Assembly (NCBI GenBank): GCA_023213395.1
Contig: CM041465.1
Coordinates: 27,783,741 to 27,847,740 of the forward strand
Direction: 5' to 3'
Origin: Cycas panzhihuaensis
Taxonomy: Eukaryota > Cycadophyta
Length of the DNA: 64,000 nucleotides
Below are positions 22,694-36,143 of this stretch, one piece after another (position 1 is the stretch's first letter; each line of letters begins with the position of its first letter). A program made the position numbers and the translations under genes. The notes below the pieces were generated by a model that was given only the letters and a program-made list of their open reading frames with translations, was not told the DNA's origin and made no database searches.

Positions 22694-23741
22694 TGATCCA
22701 GGAGGATCTACCATATGTTTACAAGATGCGGAAAATGCTAGGCATTGGCATAACTAACAGAGATATGGCCAAATGGTATCAAAATTCTATGAAATTTTGT
22801 TTAAAGGGATAAGACACATCCCATTAGATGTGTACAAAAGGTGGGGTTCAGAAAATATCATTTGATTAGAGTTCAAGCCTTGTCTTTGCATAAAAATTAA
22901 TCCCATGACTAGAAAAAAAATAGAAAATATATATTATAATTATATGAATAGAAACATAGCCAAATGACATCCAAATGAGCTAAAATTTTGAGGAAGCAGA
23001 GGAGACATGCGTTCCTATACGTGTACCAAATGTGAGCTGAATTGGAGTCCGTTAAGGTTAGTTACAAGCCACAACTTTTAAGAATTGCATGAAGGCCACT
23101 TGGATAGCAGAAAAACAGCAAATACATATTATTATTAAATGAATAAAAATGCAGTCAAATGACATCCAAATGAGCTGAAAATTTGAGGAAGCTGAGGGGA
23201 CATGGTTCCTATATGTGTACCAAATTTGAGCTAAATTGGAGTACGTTAAGATCTGTTACAAGCTGCAACTTTTTAAGAATTGTATGAAGGCCACTTGGAC
23301 AACATGCATTCTGGTGGTTAGTGATTATACTTGCATGATTGCCACTTGTTAAACATGCAATTCAAGTTTCTTTCTATAAATTGAGCCCTTCTATAGGTTG
23401 GAGAGGTGGTTCTTGGAGACTTGACTTGGGAAGCATCCTTGGAGAAGCATTTGGAGGGTTGGAATCCTTATGGTATAATTGTAACATTTACTCCTTGTAA
23501 TTTTACCATTCTTTTGCTAGTTGATTTCTCCACCATTAAATGGAGATTTTCATGGTTTAATAAAAGTATTACTCATCATACTTTTGGATCAATGTCAAGA
23601 ATAATTGATTTGGTGTAGAATTTTCCTTTCATGGGCTCATTGTTGTTTTGATGTTATTGAGCTTTCTACACTAACTCCCAGGATCTCAAGGAGGAAAGGT
23701 TGATAATTGATTTCTTCACCAACTAAGCTCTTTTGGGACCA
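22694..23741 (+). repeat. C1 3' LTR
   Basis: It is preceded by the polypurine tract AAGGAAGGGGGAG (22678-22690). It ends GGGACCA with one change from the 5' copy's GGGATCA. Confidence 0.93.
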
Positions 23742-24999
23742 CTTACCTAGTTGTAAAAGGTTTTAATTAGTAAGGAGGGATAAACTATGATGAGACCTAT
23801 GCACCGGTAACCAATATGAATACATTTTATTTAGTGATGTCTCTAGTAGCCTAATTCAACTGACCAGTATACCAAATAGATGTGAAGAGTGTTTTCCTTA
23901 ATGAAGAGATTACATAAGAGGTTTTCTTAAAGCAACCTCCCAACTATGATGTTCCTAGTAAAGAACACTTAGTTTATAAGCTTAATAAAGCCATATATGG
24001 ACTGAAGTAGGCACCACATACCTGGTAGGCAAAAAAATAATATTTTTTTATCCAGCATGGATTCCATTGTTCACCCTCTGATTCAGTCTTGCATATTTGG
24101 ATTAGAGGAAATTTGATCACCTTTATTATGATCTATATGGATGACTTGGTAGTCATGAGTAGTGCAATTAAAGGCATAGCTTAGTTATAATTTGAACTAA
24201 AAAATAACTTTAAGATGTTAGATCTTAGGTTGCTATACTATTGCAAGTTGCCTTAGTTCTAATAGAAATGGGAACCAAGATTAACCTAGATGAACAATAC
24301 AAGCCCTTTGATCTTATATTATATCAATAACTAGTTGGGAGCCTCATCTACCTCATACATACTTGCTTAGATATTTCTTATATAGTTAGGATCTACTCTA
24401 AGTATATGTTAACGCTTAAAGCATCCCATTGGAAGATTGCCACTAAGATTCTTAAGTACATCTATAGCACACATTAGTTTATACTTGAATACAACTAAAC
24501 TAAATTTCCTATCCTGAAAGGACAGAAGGATGCTAATTGGGTAGATTTCCAAGATACTTGCCACTCAACTTTAGAGTATTATTTTAGCATAGATTTAGTT
24601 ATAATATCTTAAAGTTGTAAGAAGTAGCTAAATGTTATTCTTTCCTCAACTGAAGTTGAATACAAAGTAGTTGTTCATGCCACTACATAGTTAATATGTC
24701 TCAGAAGGATTCTTATAGAGCTTGGACTTCAATAGACTACACCCACTATTCTCTACTATGATAACCAAAGTATGTTGAAGAGGATGAAGAATCTAATTTT
24801 CCATACTAGAACTAGGTACATAGAGATCTACCATCACTTTATCTATGATCATGTTCAAAATGGAGAAGTAGATCTTATTTACCAACCAACTAAGGACTAG
24901 GTTGTAGATATCTTCATTAAAGCACTTGGCAAACTAAAGTTTGAATAGTTTCGTCATGACCTCAGTATCAGATGTAAGGAAGTTATCATTAAGGGAGGG
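23742..24999 (+). pseudogene. pol: D: rest of copia RT and RNase H
   Basis: After the CTTAC duplication the D frame resumes (LVVKGFN, then YDETYAPV). It passes the RT box YMDDLVV near 24137 and RNase H motifs (STEVEYK, 24650; YYDNQSM, 24760; HTRTRYIEIYHHF), and ends KLKFE-x-FRHDLSIR near 24970. Stops are frequent. GGGAGGGTG just before 25000 looks like the polypurine tract. Confidence 0.8.
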
Positions 25000-25450
25000 T
25001 GTTAAAACATCTAATGACCCCTTCATTACTTGTAATTTACATACATTTATAATCATGCATATAAGGTGTGATCCCCTCTTATTATAAATTTAATCATAAG
25101 GTGTGATCCCCTTTGTTGATATGTCAATTAATGGAGTTGTTGTATGTGTGCATTGCATGCTTATAAGTTAAGCATCATACCATTCATTTGGATATTAGAG
25201 AATATTACATGCAGAATCTCTATTGAAATAGAGACACATAATATAACCAATTTATCCATAGCGAACTTACACTGCATATTTAGCATTACATTTGATGTTT
25301 ACTCTACTTTTTTGAGTATATTTAATTTTATACATATTGATTTAGATCTTGATGGTAATTTAGCAATTTATCCTTCCCTTTTTCCCTTATCCTTCCCATT
25401 CTTTTAGTTTTTCTTTGTGTTATTTACTTATCTTATTTTTTAGACTCTAA
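25000..25450 (+). repeat. Probable D 3' LTR (end not found)
   Basis: TGTTAAAACATC directly follows the purine-rich tract after pol, the expected position and start of a copia 3' LTR. A second LTR is not in the window because D lacks its 5' half, so the right border is a guess. Confidence 0.45.
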
Positions 25451-25768
25451 TGATATATTTATTCCTTTAGGTTTTCTTTTCATTAAGATGAACTTAAGTG
25501 TGAATCTTGGGTTGGGAGAAGAAGCCTAATAATGGTGGAAATTCTAAACAAGTAGAAATTATAAAGTGTTGGTCACTATCTTCTCAAAATATTATTGGTT
25601 TATCTTATTAGGGATTTATGGGCAATTCTTTGATATCTAGACTTTTTATGCCTTTCCAACATCTATTATAGAATGTTAAAATAAACTAATCTATGTAGCA
25701 TTCTTAAAAAACTTACATTAAAAAATTAGTATAACTTACAACTAATTTATTACCAAGGGCACCTTGGG

Positions 25769-25840
<72 letters not shown>

Positions 25841-26399
25841 GTATACAATATATATTCATGATTTATACAAATAAAAATCATGTTAATGAATAGAAATATC
25901 AAACACAGGCAATAAAGTGTAAAAGATTTATTAAAATAAAATAAGATAAAGCACTCTATTGGAGCATAAAGGAAGAGATAATAAAATCAAGCTACCTTTA
26001 CATAATAATCATGTATACTAATCCATATAACATATAGAATTAGTCAAATAAATTCTCATTCATGATACTATGAAATGTATAAAAGGGAGAGGAGCCAATA
26101 TACCCAACATTCTCCCTCATATACTTTCAAATCTTATGAGTGACACTTATAAACTTTAGCTTGTTTAGAGCCAAAAATAGAATAAGCAACTAATACAAAC
26201 AAAGCTTATAATCTAAATGATTTCCTAAATATCTCTTGTTCTCCCTTCTAAGAAAATCTTTAAAAAGAAAAGAATACTCCCATATAGAAAAAAAAATCTC
26301 TTAAATAATCCCTTCTTCCCTTAAGAAAGATGAAGAGTCAAGAATACCTTCCTTAGAAACATCTTTATCCTCTATTATTTAATTAATGGTGAGATATTA
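25451..26399. other. AT-rich stretch with a microsatellite, no gene seen
   Basis: An (AT)n run of about 63 bp lies at 25772-25834. The rest has no open frame with family resemblance. It is the left flank of C2 and ends with TATTA, the C2 target duplication. Confidence 0.6.
25772..25834. repeat. (AT)n microsatellite
   Basis: Uninterrupted AT dinucleotides for about 31 units, then ACACATAG. Confidence 0.95.
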
Positions 26400-27451
26400 T
26401 GATCCAGGAGGATCTACCATATGTTTACAGGATGTGGAAAATTCTAGGCATTGGTATAACTGAAAGAGATATGGCCAAATGGTATCAAAATTATATGAAA
26501 TTTTGTGTAAAGGGAGAAGACACATCCCACTAGATGTGTACAAAAGGTGGGGTTCATAAAATATCATTTGATTAGAGTTCAAGCCTTGTTTTTGCATAAA
26601 ATTAATCCCACAACTAGTAGAGAAAATAGAAAATATATATTATTATTATATGAATAGAAATATAGCCAAATGACATCCAAATGAGCTAAAATTTTGAGGA
26701 AGCAAAGGAGATATGCATTTCTATATGTGTACCAAATTTGAGCTAAATTAGAGTCCGTTAGGGTCAGTTATAAGCCATAACGTTTAAGAATTACATGAAG
26801 GCCACTTGGACAGCAAAAAAATAGCAAATACATATTATTATTAAATGAATAAATATGTAGTCAAATGACATCCAAATGAGCTTAAAAATTGAGGAAGATG
26901 AGGGGACATGCGTTCCCATATGTGTACCAAATTTGAGCCAAATTGGAGTACGTTAAGATCTGTTACAAGTTGCAACTTTTTAAGAATTGCATGAAGGCCA
27001 CTTGGACAACATGCATCCTGGTGGTTAGTGGTTATACTTGCATGATTGCCACTTGTTAAACATGTAATTTTGGTTTCTTTCTATAAATTGAGAGCTACTA
27101 CAGGTTGGAGAGGTGGTTCTTGGAGACTTGACTTGGGAAGCATCCTTGGAGAGGCATTTGGAGGGTTGGAGTCCCCCTTATGGTATAATTGTATCATTTA
27201 TTCCTTGTAATTTTACCATTCTTTTGCTAGTTGATTTCTCCACCAGTAAATGGAGATTTTCATAGTTTAATAAAAGTATTACTCCTCATACTTTTGGATC
27301 AATTCCAAGAATAAATGATTTGGTGTAGAATTTTCCTTTCATGGGCTCATAGTTGTTTTGATGTTATTGAGATTTCTACACTAACTCCCAGGATCTCAAG
27401 GAGGAAAGGTTGATAATTGATTTCTTCACCAACTAAGCTCTTTTGGGATCA
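26400..27451 (+). repeat. C2 5' LTR
   Basis: Same layout as the C1 LTR, with the TATA box TATAAAT at 27082-27088. Confidence 0.93.
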
Positions 27452-27456
27452 CATTT

Positions 27457-27469
27457 TGGTATCAGAGCC
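27457..27469 (+). other. C2 primer binding site
   Basis: TGGTATCAGAGCC, exact initiator Met-tRNA complement, 5 bp after the LTR. Confidence 0.93.
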
Positions 27470-27494
27470 TCTGATCTTTGTTGTAGGGACTTGC

Positions 27495-30400
27495 ATGGTA
27501 CAAACAAGGAAAGGATACAAAGAGAAAGGTGAAGACTTTCTTGTGTTACAATCACCAAGAAGACAAAGAAAGAATCCAAGCACCATGGCTGAAAAAGAAG
27601 ATGGAGAAATTAGATTTGAAAAGCTTGAGAAGAACGTAGAAGCCTTGATGCAAATGATGACCCACCTTCTACCTCTAGTCAAAGGAAAAGGCAAAGAGAA
27701 GGAATTGGAAGGAGGATCCACATATGACCATGACCATGAAGAGGAAGAGGATGAGACCTTAAAGCACTCTTTTGAAGAAAGCAAGGGTACTTCATCTCAT
27801 CAACCCTTCAAGGTGGAGGCAAAGTTGGATATTCCAACTTATGATGGAGAGGTAAATGCTAAAAAGTTGGACCATTGGTTGGATCAACTCGAAACCTACT
27901 TCACAATCTATGCTTATAGTAATGCTCAAAAGCTTTCATTTGCTAGGCTCAAGTTGTGTAAACATGCATTGACATGGTGGAATGCATATTTAAAGACTCA
28001 TGATGTATCTTCTTTTTCATGGAGGGATTTTAAGAAAATAATAAAGAAGCAATTCTACCCCATAGGTCATGAGGAAGACCAATGGGTTACTTGGTAATAT
28101 TTACTCCAAGGGAGAGGTGTAAGTGTCCAAGAGTATACTTCTTTATTTTTTAGGCATGGCATGCTACTTGGTATTAATATCGATGAACATGTCACTCTTA
28201 TGAAATTCATTGGAGGATTACATGAATACATAAGGAAGGAACTAAGGCTTTTTAAGGTTCAATCTATTGGAGAAGCAAGTAGGATGGCTATGGCAATAGA
28301 AAGTAAAAGTAAGAAATCTACATTCATGTCTAAAGATTCTACTTTTACTTCTAATAAGTATGAAAAGAATCCTAAATTGTACTCATCAAAAAGGCAAGAA
28401 GGAAAGAAGAAAAGAACTAATTTTGTTAAAAGTTCTAACTATTGTGAGCATTGTGATATTAGTGGTCATATTACAGCAAAGTGTTGGAAGTTGCATCCAG
28501 AACTAAAGCCGAACCATATTAAGGATATGGAATTAAGAAAGAAGGAAAACGGGAAAGCACTACTTTCTGAGGTGGAGATTCAAAGTGAAGGAGAAGAAGA
28601 GAAGGTTACTCTACTTACAAATTATGAAGATGATGCTACAAGGGAGGAACTATTTCACTTGAAGCTTCAAGTAGGAAATAGTATGATTGGTGCCATTATA
28701 GATCCAGGGAGCCAAAAGAATTTGATCTCAGAACATTTGGTAAAGAGCACTGGTTTGGTAACTACTCCTCACCCTCATCCATATCCTCTTGGTTGGATCC
28801 ATAAAGATGTGGAAATGCAAATATCAAAGTAATGTACACTTAAATTTTCCATCACTAATGATTTTGTTGATGAAGTAATATGTGATGTGGTGCCACTGGA
28901 TGTATGCCATGTTGTGCTTGGAAGTCCCTACTTGTGGGATCGAGATGCACTCTTCTATCGAAGGGAGAGAAAGTATCGGTTGATGAAGGATAACAAGGGC
29001 TTCATCATAAAGGCCACAAAGAAGCACTTGGATAAGATAGCATTAATTTTAGCTACTCAAGCAAAAAGGATGATTAATGCATGTGGTAAATTTGTCATCT
29101 TAATGGTAAGGAGAAAAGAAGAGCCAAGAGATGAAGAAGGTCCTTCTACTCACACTCTTCTTATATCACCTAAACAAATGCAACAAATTGAGGAGTTAAA
29201 GACAAGGTATGATATTCTATTTCAACATGTTGATGGGCTTCCACCAAAGAGAAAGATAGAGTATGAAATCACTCTTGTAGGAGATGCACGATTACCTAAT
29301 GTTGCTTTGTATATGCACTCCATTGTAGAGAATAATGAGATAAAGAGGCAAGTTAAGGAGTTGCTTGATCAAGGGGTCATAAGACCTTCATGTTCACCTT
29401 GTGGGTCACCAATTGTCTTGGTGCCTAAGAAGTATGGAGGATGGAGAATATGTATAGATTTTTGTGCTTTGAATAAAATTACAATTAAAAATCGCTACCC
29501 TTTACCTCGTATAGATGATTTGCTTGATCAAATTCAACATGCTTGTTATTTCACTAAATTGGATTTAAAAAGTGGTTATCACCAAGTTAGGGTCAAGGAG
29601 GAGGACACATGGAAGACGGCCTTCAAAACAAAGCAAGGACTCTTTGAATTGCTGGTTATGCCTTTCGGATTGTGTAATGCTCCTGCAACATTCATGAGGC
29701 TAATGAATGAAATATTAAGGCCTTACTTGGATAATTTTGTTGTTGTCTATCTTGATGACATTTTGATTTTCAAAGAACACATAGGAGGAACATTTGCGAC
29801 ATAGAAGAAGTTTTAAAGACTATGGCTAAGCATCATTTGAAGCTTAATGTGAAGAAGTGTGAATTTGGCAAGTAGAACTTGATCTTCTTAGGCTTTGTGG
29901 TTGGAGGAGGAAAGTTGAGCATTGATCCACTCAAGACTCAAGCCATCCTCAAATGGCCTAGGCCAACAAACATCATAGAGGTGAGAAGTTTTTTAGGAGC
30001 TTGTCAATACTTGAGAAAGTTTATTCTTCATTTCTCACATGTTGCAGCACCTCTACATGGATTGACAAAATCTAGTAGAAAGTTTACTTGGGATTCCAAG
30101 GAGGAAGAAGCCTTTCTTCTTTTAAAGAAGAAAATTTGTGAAGCGCCAGTTTTGGCAATGCCAAATTTGCAAAGGCCTTTTGAAGTAGAAGCTGATGCAA
30201 GTGGAAATATGATGGGAGCTGTCCTTATTCAAGATGGGAAGCCTATTGCTTATCATTCAGAAGTCTTCACCCCTCAGGTGAAGAACTACCCAACATATGA
30301 TCGAGAAATGTTCGCACTTCATCAAGCATGCAAGCATTAGAGGTCATACTTGCTCAGAAAAGAGGTCGTAGTTCATACCGATCATAAGCCTCTTTAATTT

Positions 30401-32038
30401 TTATAAACTCAAAGTAAATTACAGCAAGTAAGACACATGAAGTGGATGAGTTATTTACAACAATTCAATATTATAATTAAGTACAAAAAGGGATCTAATA
30501 ACAAAATTACTGATATGTTATCTAGACCACCTTGTTTCACTTCTTCTTCTACTTTTGTTTGTAGTTCTCTTATGAGTTTGTAGGTGGAACCAATGCATCA
30601 TGAAGAGTACAAAGACTTGTACCATGAAGATGAAGCTTTGAAGGAAGAATTAGAGAACCTAGCAAAATGAAGACCTTCCCAGCTTGCTTGGAAGGATGGT
30701 CTACTTTTCAAAGGGGAGCAGCTCTATGTTCTATCAAAAGGAGACAAGATCAAGTGGCTTAGAGAAGCCCATACTTCTAAAGTAGCTAGTCACTTTGGTA
30801 TAGAGAGGACTTTAGCAAACTTGAGAAGATATGTTGTATGGCCAAAAATGCAAAATGATGTAAAAAAATATGTAAAAGGATGTGTAATATGTAATACTTC
30901 TAAGCCTTCTTCTAGAAAATTAGGATTGTATACACCATTTCCTATTCCCACTAGGCCTTGGGAAAGTATCTCCATTGATTTTTAGGGGACTTCCCATGAC
31001 TAGGAAGGGACATGATTATCTCTTTGTTGTTGTAGATAGGTTTAGTAAAATGATATGTCTAATACCTTGTAAGAAGACAATCACAGTGCAGAGCAACTAA
31101 ATTATTCTTGAGCATGTATGGAAGAATTTTGGCTTGCCTTCTTCCATCATTTCAGACGGGACACTCGATTCCTTTCATCATTTTGGAAGTCACTATGGGA
31201 GATGATGGATACCAAATTAAAGAGGAGTACAAGTTTCCATCCTTAAACAGATGGACAAAGCGAAGTAGTGAGCGAACTTTGGTACATTTATTGAGGGATA
31301 TAATTCAAGCATCCAAAGACTTGGGATGAATCATTGGCTTTTCTACAATTTGCTTTTAATAGAGCAATGCATGCATCACACTCTAAAGAACCTTTTGAAG
31401 TTTGTTTGGGATACTTACCTCAAAGTCCATTTGACTTAGAGTTTTCCATGCAAGCTAAGGAAGGATCCATCAAAGAGAAGGAGGAGCATGACAAGGCTTT
31501 AAGATACTTGGAGAAGATCGAGAGAGTCCACAAAGAAGTACATGATCAACTTCTAAGGACTCAACAAAAGTACAAGAAAAGACATGACAAGCATAGGCAA
31601 GAGTGTACTTTTCAAGAAGGAGATTTAGTATGGTTATACTTGAGTAAGGAGAGGTTAAAAGGAGAAGGCAAGAAACTCAAACCTATAAGGTATGGACCAT
31701 TCAAGATTTTGAGAAAAGTAGGTTGCAATGCTTTCCAACTTGATCTTCCACCTTATATGCAAATATATTCAGTAGTAAATGCTGAATACTTAAAACTCTT
31801 TGAGACCTCCATGCTAGATGAGGAACAAGACCAGTTCACTTTACCTTCAGTTGATGATTTATATTTGGAAAGTGAGGAGCCTCTCAAGGAAGATTGTATC
31901 TTGGAGAGAAAATCTACCAAAACAAGACATTAGACACATGAATCTTTCAGGATTGGAGTAGCAGGGAAATTGCCTAGTAAGGCCAATTGGTTTAGTAGGA
32001 AACAAGTAGAACAACACTTCCCCCATCTCCAATTCTAA
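27495..32038 (+). pseudogene. gag-pol: C2 gag-pol polyprotein, broken
   Basis: ATG 27495 opens MVQTRKGYKEKGEDFL and, unlike C1, runs in frame through gag to a TAA at 28095-28097 where C1 has CAA. The frame continues (28161-28832) with gag end, the zinc knuckle CEHC...GH...C and the protease IDPGSQKN. A CAA-to-TAA stop follows at 28830. RT (28887-29804) keeps YLDDIL (about 29749) but has VPKKYGGW where C1 has VPKKDGGW. Further breaks: a one-base shift at 29797, a stop at 29874, TAG at 30338 in RNase H, several small indels in integrase (30660-31290), and TAG at 31931 near the end. The gag and RT parts are in better order than in C1. The C-terminal tail aligns with C1 to the terminal TAA at 32036-32038. 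Confidence 0.92.
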
Positions 32039-32079
32039 GCCAAACAGGAGTTGGCTATTTTCCAAGGAAGAGGGAGCCA

Positions 32080-33131
32080 TGATCCAGGAAGATCTACCAT
32101 ATGTTTACAGGATGCGGAAAATTCTAGGCATTGGTATAACTGAATGAGATATGGCCAAATGGTATCAAAATTATATGAAATTTTGTGTAAGGGGAGAAGA
32201 CACATCCTAATAGATGTTTACAAAATGTGGGGTTCAGAAAATGTCATTTGATTAGAGTTCAAGCCTTGTTTTTGCATAAAATTAATCCCACAACTAGCAG
32301 AGAAAATAGAAAATATATATTATAATTATATGAATAGAAATATAGCCAAATGACATCCAAATGAGCTAAAATTTTGAGGAAGCAGAGGAGATATGCGTTC
32401 CTATATGTGTACCAAATTTGAGCTGAATTGGAGTCCATTAAGGTTAGTTACAAGCCACAACTTTTAAGAATTACATGAAGGCCACCTAGACATTAGAAAA
32501 ATAGTAAATACATATTATTATTAAATGAATAAAAATGTAGTCAAATGACATCCAAATGAGTTAAAAATTTGAGGAAGCTAAGGGGACATGTGTTCCTATA
32601 TGTGTACCAAATTTGATCTAAATTTGAGTACGTTAAGATCTATTACAAGCTGTAACTTGTTAAGAATTGCATGAAGGCCACTTGGACAACATGCATTCTG
32701 GTGGTTAGTGGTTATACTTGCATGATTGCCACTTGTTAAACATGCAATTTTGGTTTCTTTCTATAAATTGAGAGCTACTACAGGTTGGAGAGGTGGTTCT
32801 TGGAGACTTGACTTGGGAAGCATCCTTGGAGAGGCATTTGGAGGGTTGGAGTCCCCCTTATGGTATAATTGTATCATTTACTCCTTGTAATTTTACCATT
32901 CTTTTGCTAGTTGATTTCTCCACCATTAAATGGAGATTTTCATAGTTTAATAAAAGTATTACTCCTCATACTTTTGGATCAATGCCAAGAATAAATGATT
33001 TGGTATAGAATTTTCCTTTCATGGGCTCATAGTTGTTTTGATGTTATTGAGATTTCTACACTAACTCCCAGGATCTCAAGGAGAAAAGGTTGATAATTGA
33101 CTTCATCACCAACTAAGCTCTTTTGGGATAA
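32080..33131 (+). repeat. C2 3' LTR
   Basis: It is preceded by the purine-rich AAGGAAGAGGGAG and carries a TATA box at 32762-32768. It ends GGGATAA. Confidence 0.93.
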
Positions 33132-34691
33132 TATTATGTTACACTATATAATACCTTAAATGTTAAAACATTGTATATATCTCTCATTACCACTTATTTT
33201 TCTTATTTCTTTTTGGAATGTTATAATGATGTGATTTGATGTAGGTCCACTTTTACTCTTAAGTTGTTATGTGTTTCACCAAAACTTGGCCTTCAATTTA
33301 TTTCTATGTATTTTATTAGCAGATGTACTACTTATTGATTAATGTTTAATTTGATCGTGAATGTTGTAATATATTATATCAAATCATAAATAGTTTTGGT
33401 AAAATGTTATATTATTGTTATGAATGATGCATGTTGGATGATAATAAATGTGCTATTATGTCCTTTATTTACTAATGATTGAAACTATAGTAGTATAATC
33501 TCTCCCTTAGTCAATTCTGACTCACTGTTCCCTTTTAAAACATTTATTTCTTTTAGTCTTTTTTTTTTTTGCCTCTTGATTTCATATTTAAACTATAATT
33601 TTTCTAATGATTTTTAGGGTTGTACTTAAGTTTACACTTCTTCTGGGATGTCTCTTTTCATCAATGAAGTCACTTTGATCTAATATTGCCTAGTAAAATT
33701 TAACTTTTCTAATTAATCTTTAAAATTTTTACTTTATGTTTAATCGCATTTTTAGTTATACTAAAAATGTTATTGATCATATTTTATTAAGAAAATTATG
33801 TTTTTGGTTGGTAATAAAATGTGATCAATCATGTTTTTAATTGTCATGTATGCAATTCTTTTTTTAAATACAGTAGTTTCCCTCTATTTTGCATATTACT
33901 ACCTAGATTTGGCATAAACCTACCCCATCCATGTCTAGAACCATCTAAAACATTTAGTGGACTCTTATTGAGCTTGTTTTGGTGATCTTTAAAGTGATTT
34001 TGAGGTGTTTATGAGAGATCTAATAGATTTTTGACTAGCATCTTAGAGGGAAAAAAGGAGTCAAGAGAAAAGAGGTCAAGAGTTATGAATTCTGATCCTA
34101 TGTTGTTCAAATTTAAATTTTTAATGCTTATTAAGGCATTTCATTTATTGCAAAAGTTTATTTTAGACTCCATTACTCTGATAAGGCCTCTTCTATCATT
34201 TCTCTTTGCATTTTTATGCTTTCTTAGTGACTTTTGTGGCTAGTTATTATTCTCTCTTTTGTCTAAATTCTAAACCTATTTCATCAACATATTTCCTTAT
34301 GATTCCTTGGTTGAAAGGTTAGCTCTTTATGGGAATAGAAGGAAATAGACTATTATGAAGAGAGATTTTCCTCTTCACCTTAATATATAGCTACTTCTTC
34401 CCATTCTTCTTAGCTATCCAAGCCTCTTAAGAGATTTCAACCCCACTCCTCTTGCCTTTCTAGTTTTATTAATAGTCTTCTTCTCTATTTTTCTCTCTTT
34501 TATGCTTGTGCAAAAAGGGAAAATTGGAAAATATTGGTCTTTAAATGAGGGATTGTTATTCTAAGGCACAAAAACACCATTAAAATAGATGACTCTTATG
34601 ATTATTTGTGTTACATTCCTTCGCTCCTTAATTTTTTCCTTCTTTTGCATACACACACATACATATATGTGTGTATGTATGTATGTATGTA

Positions 34692-34752
<61 letters not shown>

Positions 34753-35639
34753 ATGTATGTATGTATGTATGTATGTATGTATGCATGTGTCTGCATGAAT
34801 AGAAAGCTTGTGAATAAGTGCATCTTTTATTAGGTTCAAGGATCCTATGGTGTTGTAAAGCTCAATGAGTGATAGAACCTTCCCATGTTTTGATCTAGCC
34901 TAGTTTGATGAATGAAATGAATGTATTACTAGCTACATGTTGATTTCATAGTCTACATGTTATCTTTGGTGGTTGAAAATATATTTGGAACTCATTACAT
35001 AACTTGGATTTATCATTTTGTACATTAAATAAACTTGCATATGAGTTACACAACATCCTATGATCTTTTATGAGATAACATATAAGAAACACTTTATTTT
35101 ATATGACATGCATCTCATATATTTCACTTGTTAAAGAAAGTGTCTCTTGACTACTTAGAAGATAATAGTTCCTTTATTTTGTATAATCTTTATTTCAAAG
35201 AAAAAAGAATTATGTGCATGGTTTTCTTTCTTCACTTGGATCAAAAATATAATTGAAGTCTTTCATTTCATTAGTGTTTCTTTCACACTTTAGAAAAGTT
35301 TACAATTACACCATTGCTTGACCTTTCCTTTATTTGAATAAACCTAAAAGTTTAAATAATATAAGGAAAGGAATAACCTAAAAAGGAAATAAAAAATATT
35401 GTTAGTGTAATTTCAAACTCAAAACTCCTCTACTTCCTTGCGTAGGCTAAAAAATTATCATACTTCCCTCTCATATCTTTGCCTTTCATTACTGAAACCA
35501 CTTTCAAACTAAACAACACAAATAAGTACAGACTTATTATTAAGAGTTGGCAAAGGTGGTCCTTAGGTTCCTATAGGTTTTGTTTTTCTTTTGTATCTCT
35601 AATTTGACTTGAAATAGAGGAAATACTATGATCGAGAGA
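33132..35639. other. AT-rich unassigned stretch
   Basis: About 2.5 kb with no frame longer than about 70 residues outside simple repeats and no recognisable retroelement motif. It contains a compound microsatellite (34651-34790). It may be very old element remains or ordinary intergenic DNA. Confidence 0.5.
34651..34790. repeat. Compound microsatellite (GTAT)n-(AT)n-(GTAT)n
   Basis: GTAT tetranucleotides at 34671-34693, AT dinucleotides at about 34696-34748, then GTAT again to about 34783, with short CA and CATG borders. Apparent Tyr/Ile repeat ORFs here are artefacts of the repeat. Confidence 0.95.
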
Positions 35640-36143
35640 CATGTTGCCTTGGCCCAACTAAAGCACACCATCTTTTTGGCAACCATATTGTGGAATTACC
35701 TTTTGTTTTTACATTTTAAGCAATGGAAACTATGTCTCCTTCTCAAAGAAGATAATTGAGACTTTTAGGTCTCCCACCTAATTTTCAACCTCAACCTCCT
35801 CATGCTACCCACAAGGTTTCATCTTGTTATGTTGATCATTTAGAATAGCAGATATATGATACCTATTCTTATCCATCTAAAGATTTAACTTAATTATATG
35901 AAATACCTATGGAGAAGAGGTACTTTGAACCTTCTCAATTTCTCGATAGTGCTCCTCTTATTACTTCTTCCTTTGTATAACAAGAAACCCCTCTCATTCA
36001 AGCACCTCTATCCTATTTTAAGTTAGTTCTTACTAGGGTCCCTTCTTCCTTTAACATTCCCAGATATTAAGATCCTTTCTAACCCAAAAAGCTATACCAT
36101 TATAACCTCTCCCCAACACCATCAATTTGACCTATTATGTGAA
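35640..36143 (+). pseudogene. gag: G: probable gag N-terminal part of an old Tat-like element
   Basis: A decayed frame from ATG 35725 (METMSPSQRR, then LLGLPPNFQPQPPH) resembles in place and composition the gag start of H (LCGLPPLLEDPRY). It is followed by Ser/Pro-rich sequence up to the copia B insertion at 36144. The resemblance is weak. Confidence 0.4.

Larger units (their letters stand above)
17020..23741 (+). mobile_element. C1: complete Ty3/gypsy element inserted in D
   Basis: LTRs of 1049 and 1048 bp carry TGATCC...GGATCA ends (the 3' end reads GGACCA). The flanking target duplication CTTAC is perfect (17015-17019 and 23742-23746). Internal order is primer site, gag, protease, RT, RNase H, integrase, polypurine tract. 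The two LTRs are almost identical by eye over long stretches, so this is one of the youngest insertions. C2 at 26400-33131 is the same family in the same orientation. Confidence 0.95.
26400..33131 (+). mobile_element. C2: complete Ty3/gypsy element, same family as C1
   Basis: LTRs of 1052 bp each (26400-27451 and 32080-33131) begin TGATCC and end GGATCA or GGATAA. The target duplication TATTA is perfect (26395-26399 and 33132-33136). It differs from the CTTAC of C1, so the two copies inserted independently. Its LTRs differ from each other more than those of C1 do. Confidence 0.95.

Noticed and set aside
17020-33131. Tandem duplication as the origin of C1 and C2
   Set aside because: Each copy has its own different perfect target duplication and different flanks.
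34561-34839. Open frames rich in Tyr/Ile/His on both strands
   Set aside because: They are translations of the GTAT/AT microsatellite and have no other support.
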